Source: Perca fluviatilis (taxonomy: Eukaryota; Chordata; Actinopteri; Perciformes; Percidae). From it: a DNA stretch of 64,000 nucleotides. The DNA lies in NCBI RefSeq assembly GCF_010015445.1, contig NC_053112.1, forward strand, positions 32,085,583 through 32,149,582, written 5' to 3'. Position 1 is the stretch's first letter. Every line of letters begins with the position of its first letter. The notes under the pieces were generated by a model. That model worked only from the letters and a program-made list of their open reading frames with translations. It had not been told where the DNA came from and did no database searches. This document shows positions 1-16,135 of the stretch, piece by piece. A program made the translations under genes and the position numbers.

Positions 1-3
1 ACA

Positions 4-98
<95 letters not shown>

Positions 99-113
99 CC
101 ACACACACACACA
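1..113. repeat. (AC)n microsatellite at the left edge
   Basis: Nearly pure AC dinucleotides from the first base, with small interruptions near position 5 and around 94-100. It is cut by the window edge, so its full length is unknown. The Cys/Val-repeat frame on the minus strand is only its translation. Confidence 0.97.
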
Positions 114-2402
114 AGAGGCAGGCTGCAAGCAAGCCTGTTTTTTGTGTAGCACCACATGCGAATGACGCTAAAAGAAGTGAAATGAACCCTTTGAGTCAAA
201 GAGGAGCTCGGGGCGTGCTGCAGGCAGAGAGCTCAGTCAGAGAGGGAGCTTGGCAGGCAAATGCGCCTTCTGTTGACAGCTTCCACTGAACATCTAATGG
301 CAAGAGATGGGGGCCCACAACCGCTTTCTTCCATGCCATTGGTTTCCCATTTCATCGCATTTAGTAGGGCGCCTCTTAGCGCATTTGTAAATATGTCAAG
401 TCACCATTCATATTTTACAGTTATTAGCATTGTCTCTCGATTTCTGTTTTGTTTGAGCGATGGTGTTTTTCTTTTTTTCTTTCCAAGGAAAGTTCTTTGT
501 TTCAGCTCTTTTTCTGTTTCAGAGTTGGAGAACAGGACTAGGCACTGATGCCTTGGAGACTGGGTAGTTTTTTTTTTTTTTTTGGTAGAAGGGGTTTATG
601 TATTCTTTATGATGTGATATACAGCCCGGGAGAGGGAACATTGGATAAGTACATACCAATGCCAGGCTACGTTCTCAGCATGATATGAGGATGAAAATGA
701 TATAAGAATATCGGAGCACTTGCTCTATTTCTGTCAATACCTGAAGCTGCCATTGTTGGATTATCAAGATTTTCTAGGTGATCTTGCACAATTTGCTTAT
801 CTTGAAAAAATACAACAACACAGAACTCATTTATCTTATGACCCGTTGGGAACCACTGCTCTATACAGAAGAGTGGACATGCTATCAAGATCACAAATGG
901 CAGTTAGTAGTGACGCCTCCGGGGCTTTATACTAAACAGAAGTTGCACTACAGCTTTTATTAGCAAATCTATTTTGTACAATTAGCAAAATAGTTGCACA
1001 TAATAACTTGTGCTTGCCACGTGGGTACAACAACTGTAGCCAACCAGACGTCACAAACACAACTCTGGATATTCAGCCATCTTTGTTACGAAGTCATTTC
1101 AATAAGCTTTTACTGACAATGTTTAGAAACTTACAATTCCATAGCTTTAAAGGACTGAAAAACTTGGTCTTAGTGTTCAAACAGGCCTTACGCATTTCAA
1201 ATCAGCTTCACTGTGTGTGCACGGTAAAGAATGACATCATTACGTGGAGGTACCTTACACTCCGCTCTTATCCTCTGTCTCACAACCTTTAGAAGAAAGG
1301 GCACATCTCTGGCTATATTCCAATTAATATTTTCCCATTTATACCGTACATCCATACATCACCTTGATGTGCCCACTGCTTTGAATGCACTGAAGGAAAT
1401 GAAGCAAGAAAGTACTTTTCTTAATGCTTGAAAATGATAAACATGTTGTTCCTTGGCTATCTAATTTGCTGTGATGGCATTAATCAGTGTTGCACGGCGG
1501 GCGACGGCAACGCGGAAAGGACAAAATGAACCAGGACATTAGTCAATGAGAAGAATGATGCATTAGCTGTTCACTAATAAAGTCATTGAGTGGGGGAATT
1601 AGACAAAGGACTTAATGTTCACATGACTTAGACTCCTTGTGTAAGTATTATACTACAGTACAGAAAGAGATGCGAAGACACAGGTTTTAGATGGTTTGGC
1701 ACAAATGGCCTTGTTTACTAGTAGTACACTGCATAAAATGAGACAAAAACTCCTTCTCTTACTTTGTGTTCTTATTAATCAGTGTGATGATGAGATTTGG
1801 GCCAATTTAACACTGATCTGCATTGTGTTCTGCATTGTGTTCAAAGCACTGAATTGATGGTAAAGTTATTCTTTTAATTATTAAAATTCTGTAAGCAATA
1901 CAGACTCACATTGAATGTTCTCTAGTTTCTGTTACATCCACTTATAATCCAATTACACAATCTTAGAAAGCAAGGTTAATTAGTGGGTTTAGATTTATTT
2001 TAAAATTCCATCAAATATAATCCTGCATTTCATCGCTGTCTACAATGTTGCCGGTCTTTGGTGATTTTTTTTATTTATGAAGATATTTCTTTTGCCATGC
2101 ATAATGACAATTCATCAAACTATTAGGATCAGCAATTAAGAGTACTATAATTAAAAAAAAGTAGACTCACCACAGTTAGACAGGAGCCTATTTCAGAGAG
2201 ATCAGGTTCATCACCAGGTGGGTTGGACTTTATATGGCCTCCTTCAATGTCATAATCGTGTGGGATCCCTCACTCCATTTGTCCATGTTACTGTGTAAAG
2301 ACATTAAAACTGTCAGGACAGTGACTCTATCTTAATAAAACGTTTGCATAAGCACATGCCTTGGATTACTTAAAGATCCAGAATGTAATGTTAGGTTCAA
2401 TG
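114..2402. other. Anonymous noncoding DNA
   Basis: I see no gene, RNA or clear mobile element here. Open frames are short and low in information. The only simple sequence is a poly-T run at about 568-583. The DNA is AT-rich and looks single-copy by eye. Confidence 0.5.
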
Positions 2403-2773
2403 TAGTCTCGCATTGCCAGACCTTCCTCCACAGCGCTACGGAGGAGGGTCTGGCTAATCCACACAGCAATCCGTGATGGGAGAAAAACGTGTTCTGGTTA
2501 ATTGGCATTTCTTTTAACAAAGCACAGTTGTCGTGGGCGGCACTAAGCGCCGGACGGAGCAACGGTACCGCTGCAAAATAGCCTCGGGAAGGAACTTGTT
2601 TTGGTAGAACATTCAAAAGTGTACATTCAAAGGTTGTTTTAGTCGTGCAACAGAAAACACAGATTCACAGATAGTCTAGCTAGCTGTCTGGATTTACCCT
2701 GCAGAGATCTGAGGAGCAGTTAACCATAGTCCTCATAAATCGGCCGGAGTTTAAAATGCCAACACAAAGAAAG
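2403..2773. mobile_element. Miniature DNA element, 3'-truncated (same family as 48656-49094)
   Basis: It starts TAGTCTCGCATTGCCAGACC and carries a subterminal hairpin in which CCAGACCTTCCTCC faces GGAGGAGGGTCTGG around 2416-2452. Most of its length aligns by eye with 48656-49094, including the shared tracts GTCGTGCAACAGAAAAC and TAGCTAGCTGTCTGGATTT. Similarity stops near 2773, so the right end with GATATAGACTA is missing. It has no coding capacity and is probably a non-autonomous element. The complete sister copy has a 9-bp target duplication, which fits a Mutator-like origin, but the superfamily is inferred. Confidence 0.8.
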
Positions 2774-3461
2774 TCCTGTCAGACATTTGATCTGCGACTG
2801 CACCTTCTCCTACCACTTTAAATAATTATGCAGTTTTTCAGACTGATGCTGTGGAAATTTGACCTCTGTAGTACTCTGTCTTCCCTTAAAAACCCACAAA
2901 CAGTAATGGTGACTGTCACACATATTTTAAAGCCGACACATTCAGCTCATCAGTTTATTTCTAATTGTGAATTAGCTTATTAGTCCAATATCAAACTTTG
3001 ATTATGCCTACCTTGATGAAGATATTGCTTTCTTTCAGTAATATAACACAAACACATTACTGAAACCATTTCAAATTTGGTTACTAACGTCAAATTTTTC
3101 CTATTATTTATAAAGTGTTACTGCCTATAACTGATAGAGATAGAGGAGAGTTTCAGTCAGAGAGAGAACATACGTTTAAAGTTTTATACAATCTATGGAT
3201 TACCGACAGAGGAGGAAGAAGAGCAGACATACGGGGAGACGTCATGGGGTAAACAAGGAAAGCGATACTGTACAGATTGGTGGATGGACAGAACTGTTGG
3301 AGGAGGTGTAAGGAGGTGGAGTGGGGGGACGGTGCCAGACCTCTAACAAGTGATTATACTGAACCCCCCCCCCCCTCCCTCCTATCCCTCTTTCTCTCCC
3401 CCTCAGGGCATGGGGACAAGAGAGCAGCAGGCTGGCAGTGTCTGCATGTGTGTCTGCATGT
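2774..3461. other. Anonymous noncoding DNA
   Basis: No supported gene. It contains a poly-C run at about 3364-3375, followed by a pyrimidine-rich stretch. Confidence 0.5.
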
Positions 3462-3546
3462 ATGTGTGTGTGTGTGTGTGTGTGTGTTGATGTGTATATA
3501 TAAATATATATATATATATGTGTGTGTGCGTGCGTGTGTGTGTGTG
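3462..3546. repeat. Composite (TG)n(TA)n(TG)n microsatellite
   Basis: TG repeats, then about 25 bases of alternating TA, then TG/CG repeats. The Cys/Val and His/Thr frames over it are spurious. Confidence 0.95.
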
Positions 3547-5109
3547 CACCCTGCCTGTTTCAGCATATTGTGCCCTCAAACACAAAAAGATGATTAGTGG
3601 GATTTTCTGTGGGCTGAACAGCATGCCTTTAAGACTGAGACAGCTGGTAAAGGATGTTCAAGATGAAATGGTCCTGGGGTCTCCTCGCAGCCATTCCACT
3701 TGAAGAAAAGACAAAAAAATAAAATCTGTTTCTGGCCAGCTAAGAGTGGCTCTATTCATTCGCCGTGTTACATATTCCAATGAAGTCAGCTCACCCAGGT
3801 AGCTGAGCATTATCGCCATGATGGACAGGTTGGAATAGATGTAAACATCTCTCCATTTCCTCACTTTCTCCATCACAAACACACACCATTACATGCACAC
3901 TAAGGTGTCCCTTTGGCCTGGAGCTTAGACAAACACATTGACTTTAATCAAACTAAACACTTAAAGTTGGGCTTGTATTAAAACAAGGGGCGAACCTCTG
4001 CATTCCCTCAAAGCTAATATAAATCCAACCAACAATATCTATTTATTCCTTTATGCAATATGCCTTTAATAAACATAGTGTCAGAGGGAAACCAAATCAT
4101 CTGCGGCTGAGAGCATGTAAGAAAATCAATTAAAATGAAGTCACGGAGCTGGCTGCCCAATTGTCTGTGGCAGTTATTTGATATAATATGGTTAATACTA
4201 CTGGCTGGGTAAATTAACACAATTTTGCCATAGTAGGCTGTGTGCGTGTAAGAGGGTGTAGGGGGAGATGTGAGGGAGGGCACTGAGCTCCCAGGGGACC
4301 TCTGGGAGTCAGAGTAATACAACACTTGAAGTAAACAATAGCAGTGGCTGACCGCAGAGGACCTCAGATGCTCACTGAATCTACCAGGATGTAATTAAAG
4401 CTCGGACAAATTATCAGTTCTTACACGTGTGCTTCGGCTGAATGATTAATCGTTTTAAAATGGCAAGAGACACAAATGTAATGGTTTCTCACACAATTAC
4501 CAGAGTGTAAACAAGCTGTAGGAGGTGAAAGGTCACAGCCGAATTTGCTAGGTCAACATTTCTGGTGGGGAGTTGACCCCTGTCCCATTGGCCAGAAAAA
4601 ACACTAACACCCACTAACATCTGGCTTTTGTCTTTAGTGGTTACAATCGGCATTCATTACCGGGACTGACTGGTAATGACTGTGCAGTAGTCACAGGTAT
4701 TTATCGGCTCCATCCTGATCTGCAGTGATGGAAACATGACATCGGGGTGGAGTTGCTAATTTTCGGCCCTTTTCAGCGCGATGCTATGATGTGCGTCGCC
4801 TTCGTTGGATACTTCTGTCATCTCGGCCACAAATTCCTTCAATCTCAGCGCAAGCAGCACTCAGACATCATTCCAAGTTAGTCGGCAACAAGTTTGAAAG
4901 AGAGAGTGAATAACAAATAGATAAAAACAGAAGTATCCACCGTAACATCGTCATTGGCCTCCATACTGCTTTCTAGTGTTTTCTAACTCTGTTTTCCAGT
5001 GCGTTCGTGGCATCGAATATTACACACTAATAAAAAAACAGAAAGGCATACTCGTCGCCTACTGGCAATGGGAATGGAGACTATTGCCTATTTTTAGCGG
5101 AGTTTACCC
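3547..5109. other. Anonymous noncoding DNA, possibly containing conserved elements
   Basis: No gene recognised. A minus-strand frame near 3790-3882 reads WRDVYIYSNLSIMAIMLSYL and is followed by a donor-like GGGTGAGC. I found no good acceptor upstream, so it is not called as an exon. Confidence 0.45.
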
Positions 5110-5312
5110 ATGCTCAGAAATTAGATGAGAAGATCGATACCACTTTTGCCTATTAAATATGAACCTACAGCAAACAGAAGGTTAGCTTTGCACAAAGACT
5201 GTTATATCTTGTTTGTTTAATCTGCACAAAAAAACAGGTGTCAAAACTACAATTCGCCGTTTTATGTGCCAAAATATGCAGAGAACTCCAGGAAGTTACT
5301 GCTCCAAGCCAA
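5110..5312. mobile_element. Degenerate copy of a teleost miniature element (family of 20630-20944)
   Basis: The blocks TAGATGAGAAGATCGATACC and GTTATATCTTGTTTGTTTAA and a stretch like CCAGGAAGTTACTGCTCC match the internal consensus I recall for a fish element whose ends read AGGAATAGTTCGACAT. A shorter, cleaner copy lies at 20630-20944. Both termini are lost here, so the boundaries are approximate. Confidence 0.5.
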
Positions 5313-9421
<4,109 letters not shown>

Positions 9422-9492
9422 GCATGCTACTTTTCTTTTACACAAAAAACAGACTCACATAATATTATTATTACATATTATATTACTACATA

Positions 9493-9580
<88 letters not shown>
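9493..9580. repeat. (ATCT)22 tetranucleotide microsatellite
   Basis: About 88 bases of perfect ATCT units, typical of a highly polymorphic locus. Confidence 0.98.
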
Positions 9581-9835
9581 GTGCAGGAAGAGTCAGGCAG
9601 CCGTAATGGCAAGGCAGCACTTGTTAGAGAGGTAATATCAGGGTATAAATAAATCCTCTGTATCACAGATGGGGGAAAGAAAGAGAGTGAGCATAAAGAG
9701 AGCCATCCATCAGTCTCCCAGGGGAGTGGGACAAATTAAAGCCCATAAAAGGGCCTCATTACTGGGGGCAGCTCTCCTGTCTCAGCCTCCCTCATCCTTC
9801 CACATCACCTCTCTAGCTCTCTCATTCTCCTCTTC

Positions 9836-9840
<5 letters not shown>

Positions 9841-9898
<58 letters not shown>
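9841..9898. repeat. (CT)n(CA)n compound microsatellite
   Basis: CT repeats to about 9869, then CA repeats to 9898. Confidence 0.96.
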
Positions 9899-9901
<3 letters not shown>

Positions 9902-10031
9902 CACCATAACTACCACCACTATCAGGGGGAAATTATACACATAAAACACTAAGGGATCCAGTACTGCTGCTAATATGTCCATATGACAATGTCCATGGGC
10001 ACTCGCTGATTCATTCCACACCATTGTGGCG

Positions 10032-10032
<1 letters not shown>

Positions 10033-10065
<33 letters not shown>
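10033..10065. repeat. (AC)n microsatellite
   Basis: About 16 AC units. Confidence 0.95.
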
Positions 10066-10067
<2 letters not shown>

Positions 10068-10500
10068 TTATTTGCATATTGTATTTTAATTGATTGTTAT
10101 AGCAGGTGATGAAACCACTTTATGACTGTTTTCGTGCTTTTGATCATTTGGACTTATGAGGGCTTATACATTTGCATTTGAATTATTTTTTACTTAGTGT
10201 TGTGGAAAGGTGCAGAACACAGAGCTCTTTATACATTTAAAACTACAGGAATTAATGTTAATGTGCCCATAATCCTATGGTGATTTTTCCGGTTGTACTG
10301 CAAATCAACTGGAATTGGGAATCCTCACTTACTGTAAAAACTAAAACTGAAAAAAGAATTGTTCCCCAAAAGCTGAGATTTGTTGGTAATGCAAAGTTTT
10401 ACTGAAGTACAATTAGACAGCCCAAGCTCGACAACCAATCAGTTATTAAAGTTTCCCAACGAACAGATGCATCTTGAATCTTCTCACTAAAACATTACCT
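10066..10500. other. Anonymous noncoding DNA
   Basis: Nothing supportable seen between the microsatellite cluster and the element remnant that begins near 10501. Confidence 0.45.
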
Positions 10501-10996
10501 TGCACGGCAGCTAGATTCTCCCGATATCACAAGATTATGTGATAATCGCGGGATCACAAGATCAAACGTTATACCATCTTGTCAGGCTTCAAGTAGTGTG
10601 TTTGTGTCAGAACCACTGTGGTTCGGACCAATCAGTGTCCTGTAAGGAGCTACTGGCATCTACGGGCGTGCTTTAGGTGTGTGTGACGACATAGAGAGGC
10701 GACTGATCGTTCAAAACAACAATGGCAGCTCCTAAAGAGGTTAGCGTAGAGCTGGGATAGCATCAGTTATATCAGAACTGGGGAGTATTTCTTCATTGAA
10801 AGAAGAGCAAAGAACAGCATGGAAGACTTTTCTCAATGGAAACGATATGGATCGTTGATCTGATTGGTTGAAGTTATCCCGTGATAGATGGATAGACAGA
10901 TGCTATATTCCCTTTTCCAAACAGTTTCCAATGACAGCTTTTCAGATAGTTCTGTGTAACAAATCATTTGATACGTCAGTGTCAGTTTCATCTATA
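10501..10996 (+). mobile_element. Internally deleted remnant of a teleost element with a RecQ-helicase-like N-terminus
   Basis: From about 10501 (TGCACGGCAGCTAGATTCTC) the DNA matches a repeat I recognise from many teleosts. Codons at 10760-10846 translate as ASVISELG followed by SLKEEQRTAWKTFLNGND. This resembles the Q-motif region just upstream of the Walker A motif in RecQ-like helicases encoded by abundant fish elements. Directly after GND the frame leaves the helicase and no Walker A motif (GxGKS) follows, so this is a deletion derivative. Limits and family name are uncertain, and the helicase link rests on a short motif recalled from memory. Confidence 0.5.
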
Positions 10997-11530
10997 GTTA
11001 AAACAATAATCAGACACAGCCCCACCCTCGATTAAGTTATGTTGTGTTATTATACTGTATTTTATTTGTTTTCCTACAATATCTACTCCTTTTTTTACGT
11101 GCTTTGTTAGGAAAAAGATTGTGGTCTTGATTGAATAACGACAAAGTCAATGTATAGACGAAGCATGCTGCAGGATGCCTTGAGTGTTTCAGTATTAAAC
11201 CAAAACCACAATCTTAACCTTAAAGTTTAATTGTAAACAAACTAATTTATGTTTATATTGAGCAGCTCTCACTAAAATGCATTGTGTAAATCCTTGAAGC
11301 CTGTCAAATGCATTGGTTGCATTTTCTTCCACATAAAACATTTGATGAGCTGATTTATTTTACATTTTGAAACCCCCTTAGCTTACATCTATGAGCAGCC
11401 AGTCTCTGCTTTTGCTTGCAAATTTATGTTTTTTGTGCGTTCCTACTATACTTTCAACTGTAGATAAGTAGATCAGTGTAAAAGCACAAAAAGTATCGGT
11501 ACCGGCTCAAGACATAGAAGACTCTATAGT
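10997..11530. other. Anonymous noncoding DNA
   Basis: No gene or element end recognised. Confidence 0.4.
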
Positions 11531-11697
11531 AGAGCTGGGCAATATATCGATATTATATCGATATCGTGATGTGAGACTAGATATTGTCTTAGATTTTGGA
11601 TATCGTCATATCGTAATATGACATAAGTGTTGTCTTTTCCTGGTTTTAAAGGCTGCATTACAGTAAAGTGATGTCATTTTCTGAACTTACCAGACTG
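11531..11697. mobile_element. Fragment of an ATATCGAT-rich teleost DNA element
   Basis: It begins AGAGCTGGGCAATATATCGA and runs through several ATATCG motifs to TTACCAGACTG. This is the left part of a fish repeat whose ends read GCTGGGCRATAT. The right half, which should end in the inverted form, is absent. Superfamily is not asserted. Confidence 0.6.
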
Positions 11698-14235
11698 AAA
11701 AATGTTGCTACTTAGCGTGGCTGACAACCATACTGTAGAATTCCAAACCGACAGCGTCTGCCACCACACAAACACAGAGACAAGGACAAGGATGAAGAAG
11801 AAAAGAACGACCTGTAATGAGAGCAATAAGCAGGGAGGCTGAGGGAAGTAGCTCTGGGACCCTTGGTACAACCAAAGCCCCACTGGCTTTCTTTCCCTCC
11901 ACAACACCACCACCAATGCCTTCTTTTCTCCCTCAGAAATTAGCCTAAAGACTAAGTACAGAGTTATGTGCGGCTTCTTATTTCATTATATGCCCCGTGT
12001 AAATAAAAGAAATTTGCCATCAATACGGGCGAAAGTATCTGCTGAATCCCATGAAATCCCTGACATGAATTATTGACAGTCTAATGGGACTAAGGGAATG
12101 GTGCTGGAGTTGAAGCCTGAGAGCAACCATGGTGAGGAGAAGCTTTAATATAATATCTATTTCTGTGTCTGTGTGACATATAGCAACTCCCTCCTCTCCC
12201 CCCCAACCCAACAAACCAGCATCACAACTATCATCTCTCCATACACAATCATAAGCACATACACACCGCCAGCACCACCTAATGCAGTGAGCAACCTCAC
12301 CGTAAATTTAAATCACCCCAGGTTGAGTTAACAGTTGGCCAGGGAACTTTGAGGGCACAATTAAAACACTGAGCGAAACTCAGTGCCTGTTTACTTGGAG
12401 AAACCTTGTCAAATTACACTTTGACATCTCGTATTACGGCAGCGTGAAATGAGAAGGGTTGATAGGATCTAAATCAGAGAAAGCTAGATGAGATGGTAGA
12501 GCTCTTGAGGGGATTCATTCCAGCATTCACCCGCGGAGACGCTAGAAAGAGGCCTGTGTAACATCTCACTTTATTTTCCACAACGCAATGTGAGGCCCCA
12601 CTTTCTACTTTTGTCTTTCAGCTCAAATTCACACACAAACTGCATACTCAATGATTATTTGCATTAAATTATTAATATGCCAATGGTAACTGTGCTGGGC
12701 TTTGGAGTCGGTGCAACCAGCGCACATTCTTTCAAGATGAACATGGCAAGAAGGAACTTCAGAGCTGGTAGCCCTCATTTAAATCAAGTAAGAAAAGAAG
12801 ACACTATTGATTCCATGCTCTCTTACGAACACTGGTTTGGCTTGCCTTCCAAAACATCATTTTTTGCAAGGGGGGTCCCAATAGAGCTCAAAACAAAGAC
12901 GACAGACGTGTTTGAGGGTAATACTCTTGTGCACAGCGTGAGGCATGCACTAACAAGAAGGAGCAGACAAAAAACAGATGTTGCAAACTTCATCCATAGT
13001 TGCGAAGCTTCTACCTATGTGGCCGCACATTCAGGGACAAAATATAAAGAACTCAAACAATGCCAGGACAGCCATATATTCAAATATGCCATACAAAGAT
13101 GTCTCACCAAGAACGTCCCGACTGCCAACAGTATTGGTACAATACAGGTAATAATAAAAAAAAAAAAAATCAGGCACAATTTCCACCCATCAACATGGCA
13201 GTGTTTGCTTGATTGTAACCCCTTCAGAATTCAACACTTTTCAAAAACAATCCACGTTCATTTCTCCATCATCTTCACAATAATGTAAACAGCCAAGTTT
13301 GAAGGTATGGTACAGGACAAAGCAGAGTCTGACTCGCTCAGCTCACGATCAGTAGAAAGGAAAAACTCGGGAGTCTAATTGATGGTGCTGCTGTGACTGC
13401 TGCCCTTCAGAGAACAAGAGCTTATTATTCGCCCGTTGATGATTTGACACAGTTTGATCTGCACATACCCAATTGCAGGGCTTCTGCATGAGGGTTTGTT
13501 TACGGATTGACTGATCAAAGGGCCCCCGCATGTCTCTTTGTTTGTTTCATGTACGTGCACAGAGGGACAGTTTGGCTTTTATTACAGTAGTCTGAAAATT
13601 TTAATTTTTGAGTCCATTTGATAAACTGAACTGAATATATTTATAAAACACCTAGCTTTGGGAGAGGCCTGGCCTTGACTTACTGCACTGCGTTTTCAAA
13701 TAAGAAAAGCATGTTTTACACATTGAACTGAGGAATCCTAGAAGCTCTACACCATGTGTTCATGTGTGTTTTTGATCACAAAAATTCAAGTTTGGAGTGA
13801 TTGAATTTTGGAAAAAAAAAAAAAAAATCCACTACTGCATGAGCTGATGTAATGAGAATGGCCTGAACCTTAGACTGTCAATGAAGAAACACACAAAATC
13901 CAGTATATTACAACTAGGCTCTTAGTTTTCATAACTTTGGCCATTGTTTCTAACGGTTATTACACAATTGTACTTGTAATAAGATCTAAAAACAGTGACA
14001 AATCAGACATGGTAAGAAATACAAGAGTTCAGATGATAGACAGGTTGTAAACAAGCCAAAAGTTGTGTGAAATTATCTTCATTTTCTCTTCCAAATAAGT
14101 TTGGCTTACCTGGAGGTCTGATCATCTGACTCATATATCAGCAATTTACTTGGTGAGTACAATTACTATTTCTAGTTATAGTTCCATTATCTTTACTGTG
14201 ACTATTATTGCCACTGTTCATCACACCCCCAACCA
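11698..14235. other. Anonymous noncoding DNA with one long chance-like frame
   Basis: A 203-codon plus-strand frame occupies 12677-13288. Its translation shows no domain, signal peptide or repeat that I recognise and ends in a low-complexity lysine run from poly-A at about 13149. No promoter or splice context was seen. I treat it as non-genic, and the rest of the stretch shows nothing else. Confidence 0.45.
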
Positions 14236-14517
14236 GACACCGCCTACCAAGAGCCTGGGTCTGTCCGAGTTTTCTCCCTAAAAGGAGTTTTTCCTCGCCA
14301 GGGTCGCACTAAAAGCTTGCTCTTGGGGGAATTACTAGAATTGTTGGGTCTTTGTATATTATAGATTGTGGTCTAGACCTACCCTATCTGTAAAGTGTCT
14401 TGAGATAACTCTTGTTATGATTTGATACTATAAATAAAATTGAATTGAAAATGGAAAATTGAATTGAAAATTGAATTGAAAATTGAATTGAAAATTGAAT
14501 TGAAAATTGAATTGAAT
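14236..14517 (+). mobile_element. 3' end of a non-LTR retrotransposon with (TTGAATTGAAAA)n tail
   Basis: The sequence AGAGCCTGGGTCTGTCCGAG through GTGTCTTGAGATAACTCTTG and TATAAATAAAATTGAATTG is a common teleost LINE 3' terminus. The tail expands from about 14437 into six or so TTGAATTGAAAA-type units, as expected from tail-driven microsatellite growth. No reverse transcriptase coding sequence is present, so this is a 5'-truncated copy. Clade is not assigned. Confidence 0.7.
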
Positions 14518-14584
14518 GTCATTATAGCCAATAGAAAAAAAGATCCAAATTAAAGCATAATTACCCTTATTAAAGATTAGATAA

Positions 14585-14588
<4 letters not shown>

Positions 14589-14655
<67 letters not shown>
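14589..14655. repeat. (AT)33 microsatellite
   Basis: About 67 bases of pure alternating AT, self-complementary and able to extrude a cruciform. Confidence 0.97.
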
Positions 14656-14658
<3 letters not shown>

Positions 14659-15107
14659 TTGTTTTTTTGGTTGCTATTGTCAAAAAACAAAAAGTCTGTC
14701 ACACAATACTTTCTGACTTCCCTAGTCCGTGGCTCTCAACCCCAAGCCCATTTGTTCCTACTAAAAAACTTACAAATACATACTCTCATTTTTTAACAAG
14801 TCTTAATAATTTCCAAAAACAGCTGGCCACTGTAGATTTTAGCATTCATTGTTCAAACAGGAGAAAATAGTGTATATGTTCGGGATTATTTTCAGCTACT
14901 GATTAGTTGTGAGTATTTATGGCAGCAGCACGATGTATTTGGTATCAACTCAAAATAAATTACAGTGCCCATGTTAACTGCATTGAAGGATTATGTCATC
15001 CAGTGCAATGGCGTGGCTCATTTATGTGTTTTATTAGTTTTTGGCAACAATGGAGGTCTATGGCACAGAGAAATAATATATCAGGCTTTTAATACACAGA
15101 CAAATTA

Positions 15108-15108
<1 letters not shown>

Positions 15109-15146
<38 letters not shown>

Positions 15147-15260
15147 AACAAAAAAACAAGCATGCTTGAACAAAGAAGTAGAAAAACTGTTACGCTACGC
15201 CGCACGCACGCACGCACGCACGTATACGCGCCGCACACACACACATACACATACACACAC
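15109..15260. repeat. (CA)n and (CGCA)n microsatellite cluster
   Basis: (CA)n at 15109-15142, a (CGCA)n block at about 15202-15221, and further CA with ATAC interruptions to about 15260. Confidence 0.93.
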
Positions 15261-15621
15261 TGTACATTCACAGTCTGGTACAGCATGAATACTGCATGTA
15301 CTGTATGTTTAAAACACATACGGTTAACAGAGGATCAGAACCTACATATGCTTCCTGCTGGCAGGGCTTTGGGGAACTGCAATGACATGATTTGTACAAC
15401 TGGCACTTCACAAAGCATTTACCAGTCAACATTTGTGTGAACTGTATATTCACAGGGAGAAAACACTTGATGGAAAGGGAGAAGGGTTAGAGGATGATGA
15501 GAGAGCAGTGGGCAAATGATCCCGGCTCAGCTGCTGACAGCTGGCACAACTGTGTCTGTGTACAGGTAGGTTATGTGTGTGCATTTATTTATACATATAT
15601 CTTGTGGGTTGAGGTTGCAGC

Positions 15622-15660
<39 letters not shown>

Positions 15661-15676
15661 GTATGTGTGTGTGTCC
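15622..15676. repeat. (TG)n microsatellite
   Basis: TG repeats with one AAGTA interruption. Confidence 0.95.
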
Positions 15677-15841
15677 TGGTGCAGGTCATTAGAGGCAGCT
15701 TGCTGTGCCCTGATTTGTGCACTCACAGTATGTGAACACAGCAAGGGATCGATTAGTACTTTGTGTGGCATTTCACACAGGTCTCATCTCGTTACCTTCA
15801 TTTCCTACTGCCACTGGATCAAATCTACAATATATGGTGCG

Positions 15842-15880
15842 TTTGTGTGTGTGTGTGTCTGTGTGTGTGTGTGTGTGTGT
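15842..15880. repeat. (TG)n microsatellite
   Basis: TG repeats with a single TC interruption. Confidence 0.94.
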
Positions 15881-16135
15881 GCACGGTGGGCAAAGAGAGA
15901 GAGATAGTGAAGCAGTGACCTTTTTGTGTGAGAGTAGTGCTACAGTTGAGATGCAACCAGCCAGTGTGAGTGGCAAGTATAAATAATACATTTATTGTTT
16001 TGCCCAAGTACAATGATAAGCTTCACACTGCATTCAACATCTTTTCATAACAAAAAAAGGTTCACAGGAAAGTACATGTTGGTGGAGATGACGATGAGTC
16101 ATTATGTTGGTTGTGTCGGGTTGTGTTGAGTTTAA

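Noticed and set aside
3790..3882. Minus-strand exon with membrane-like peptide ending in GGGTGAGC donor
   Set aside because: No credible acceptor or convincing start context upstream, and the peptide matches nothing I can name.
12677..13288. 203-aa plus-strand frame as a gene
   Set aside because: No domain, promoter, splice or polyadenylation context, and it ends in a lysine run from poly-A.
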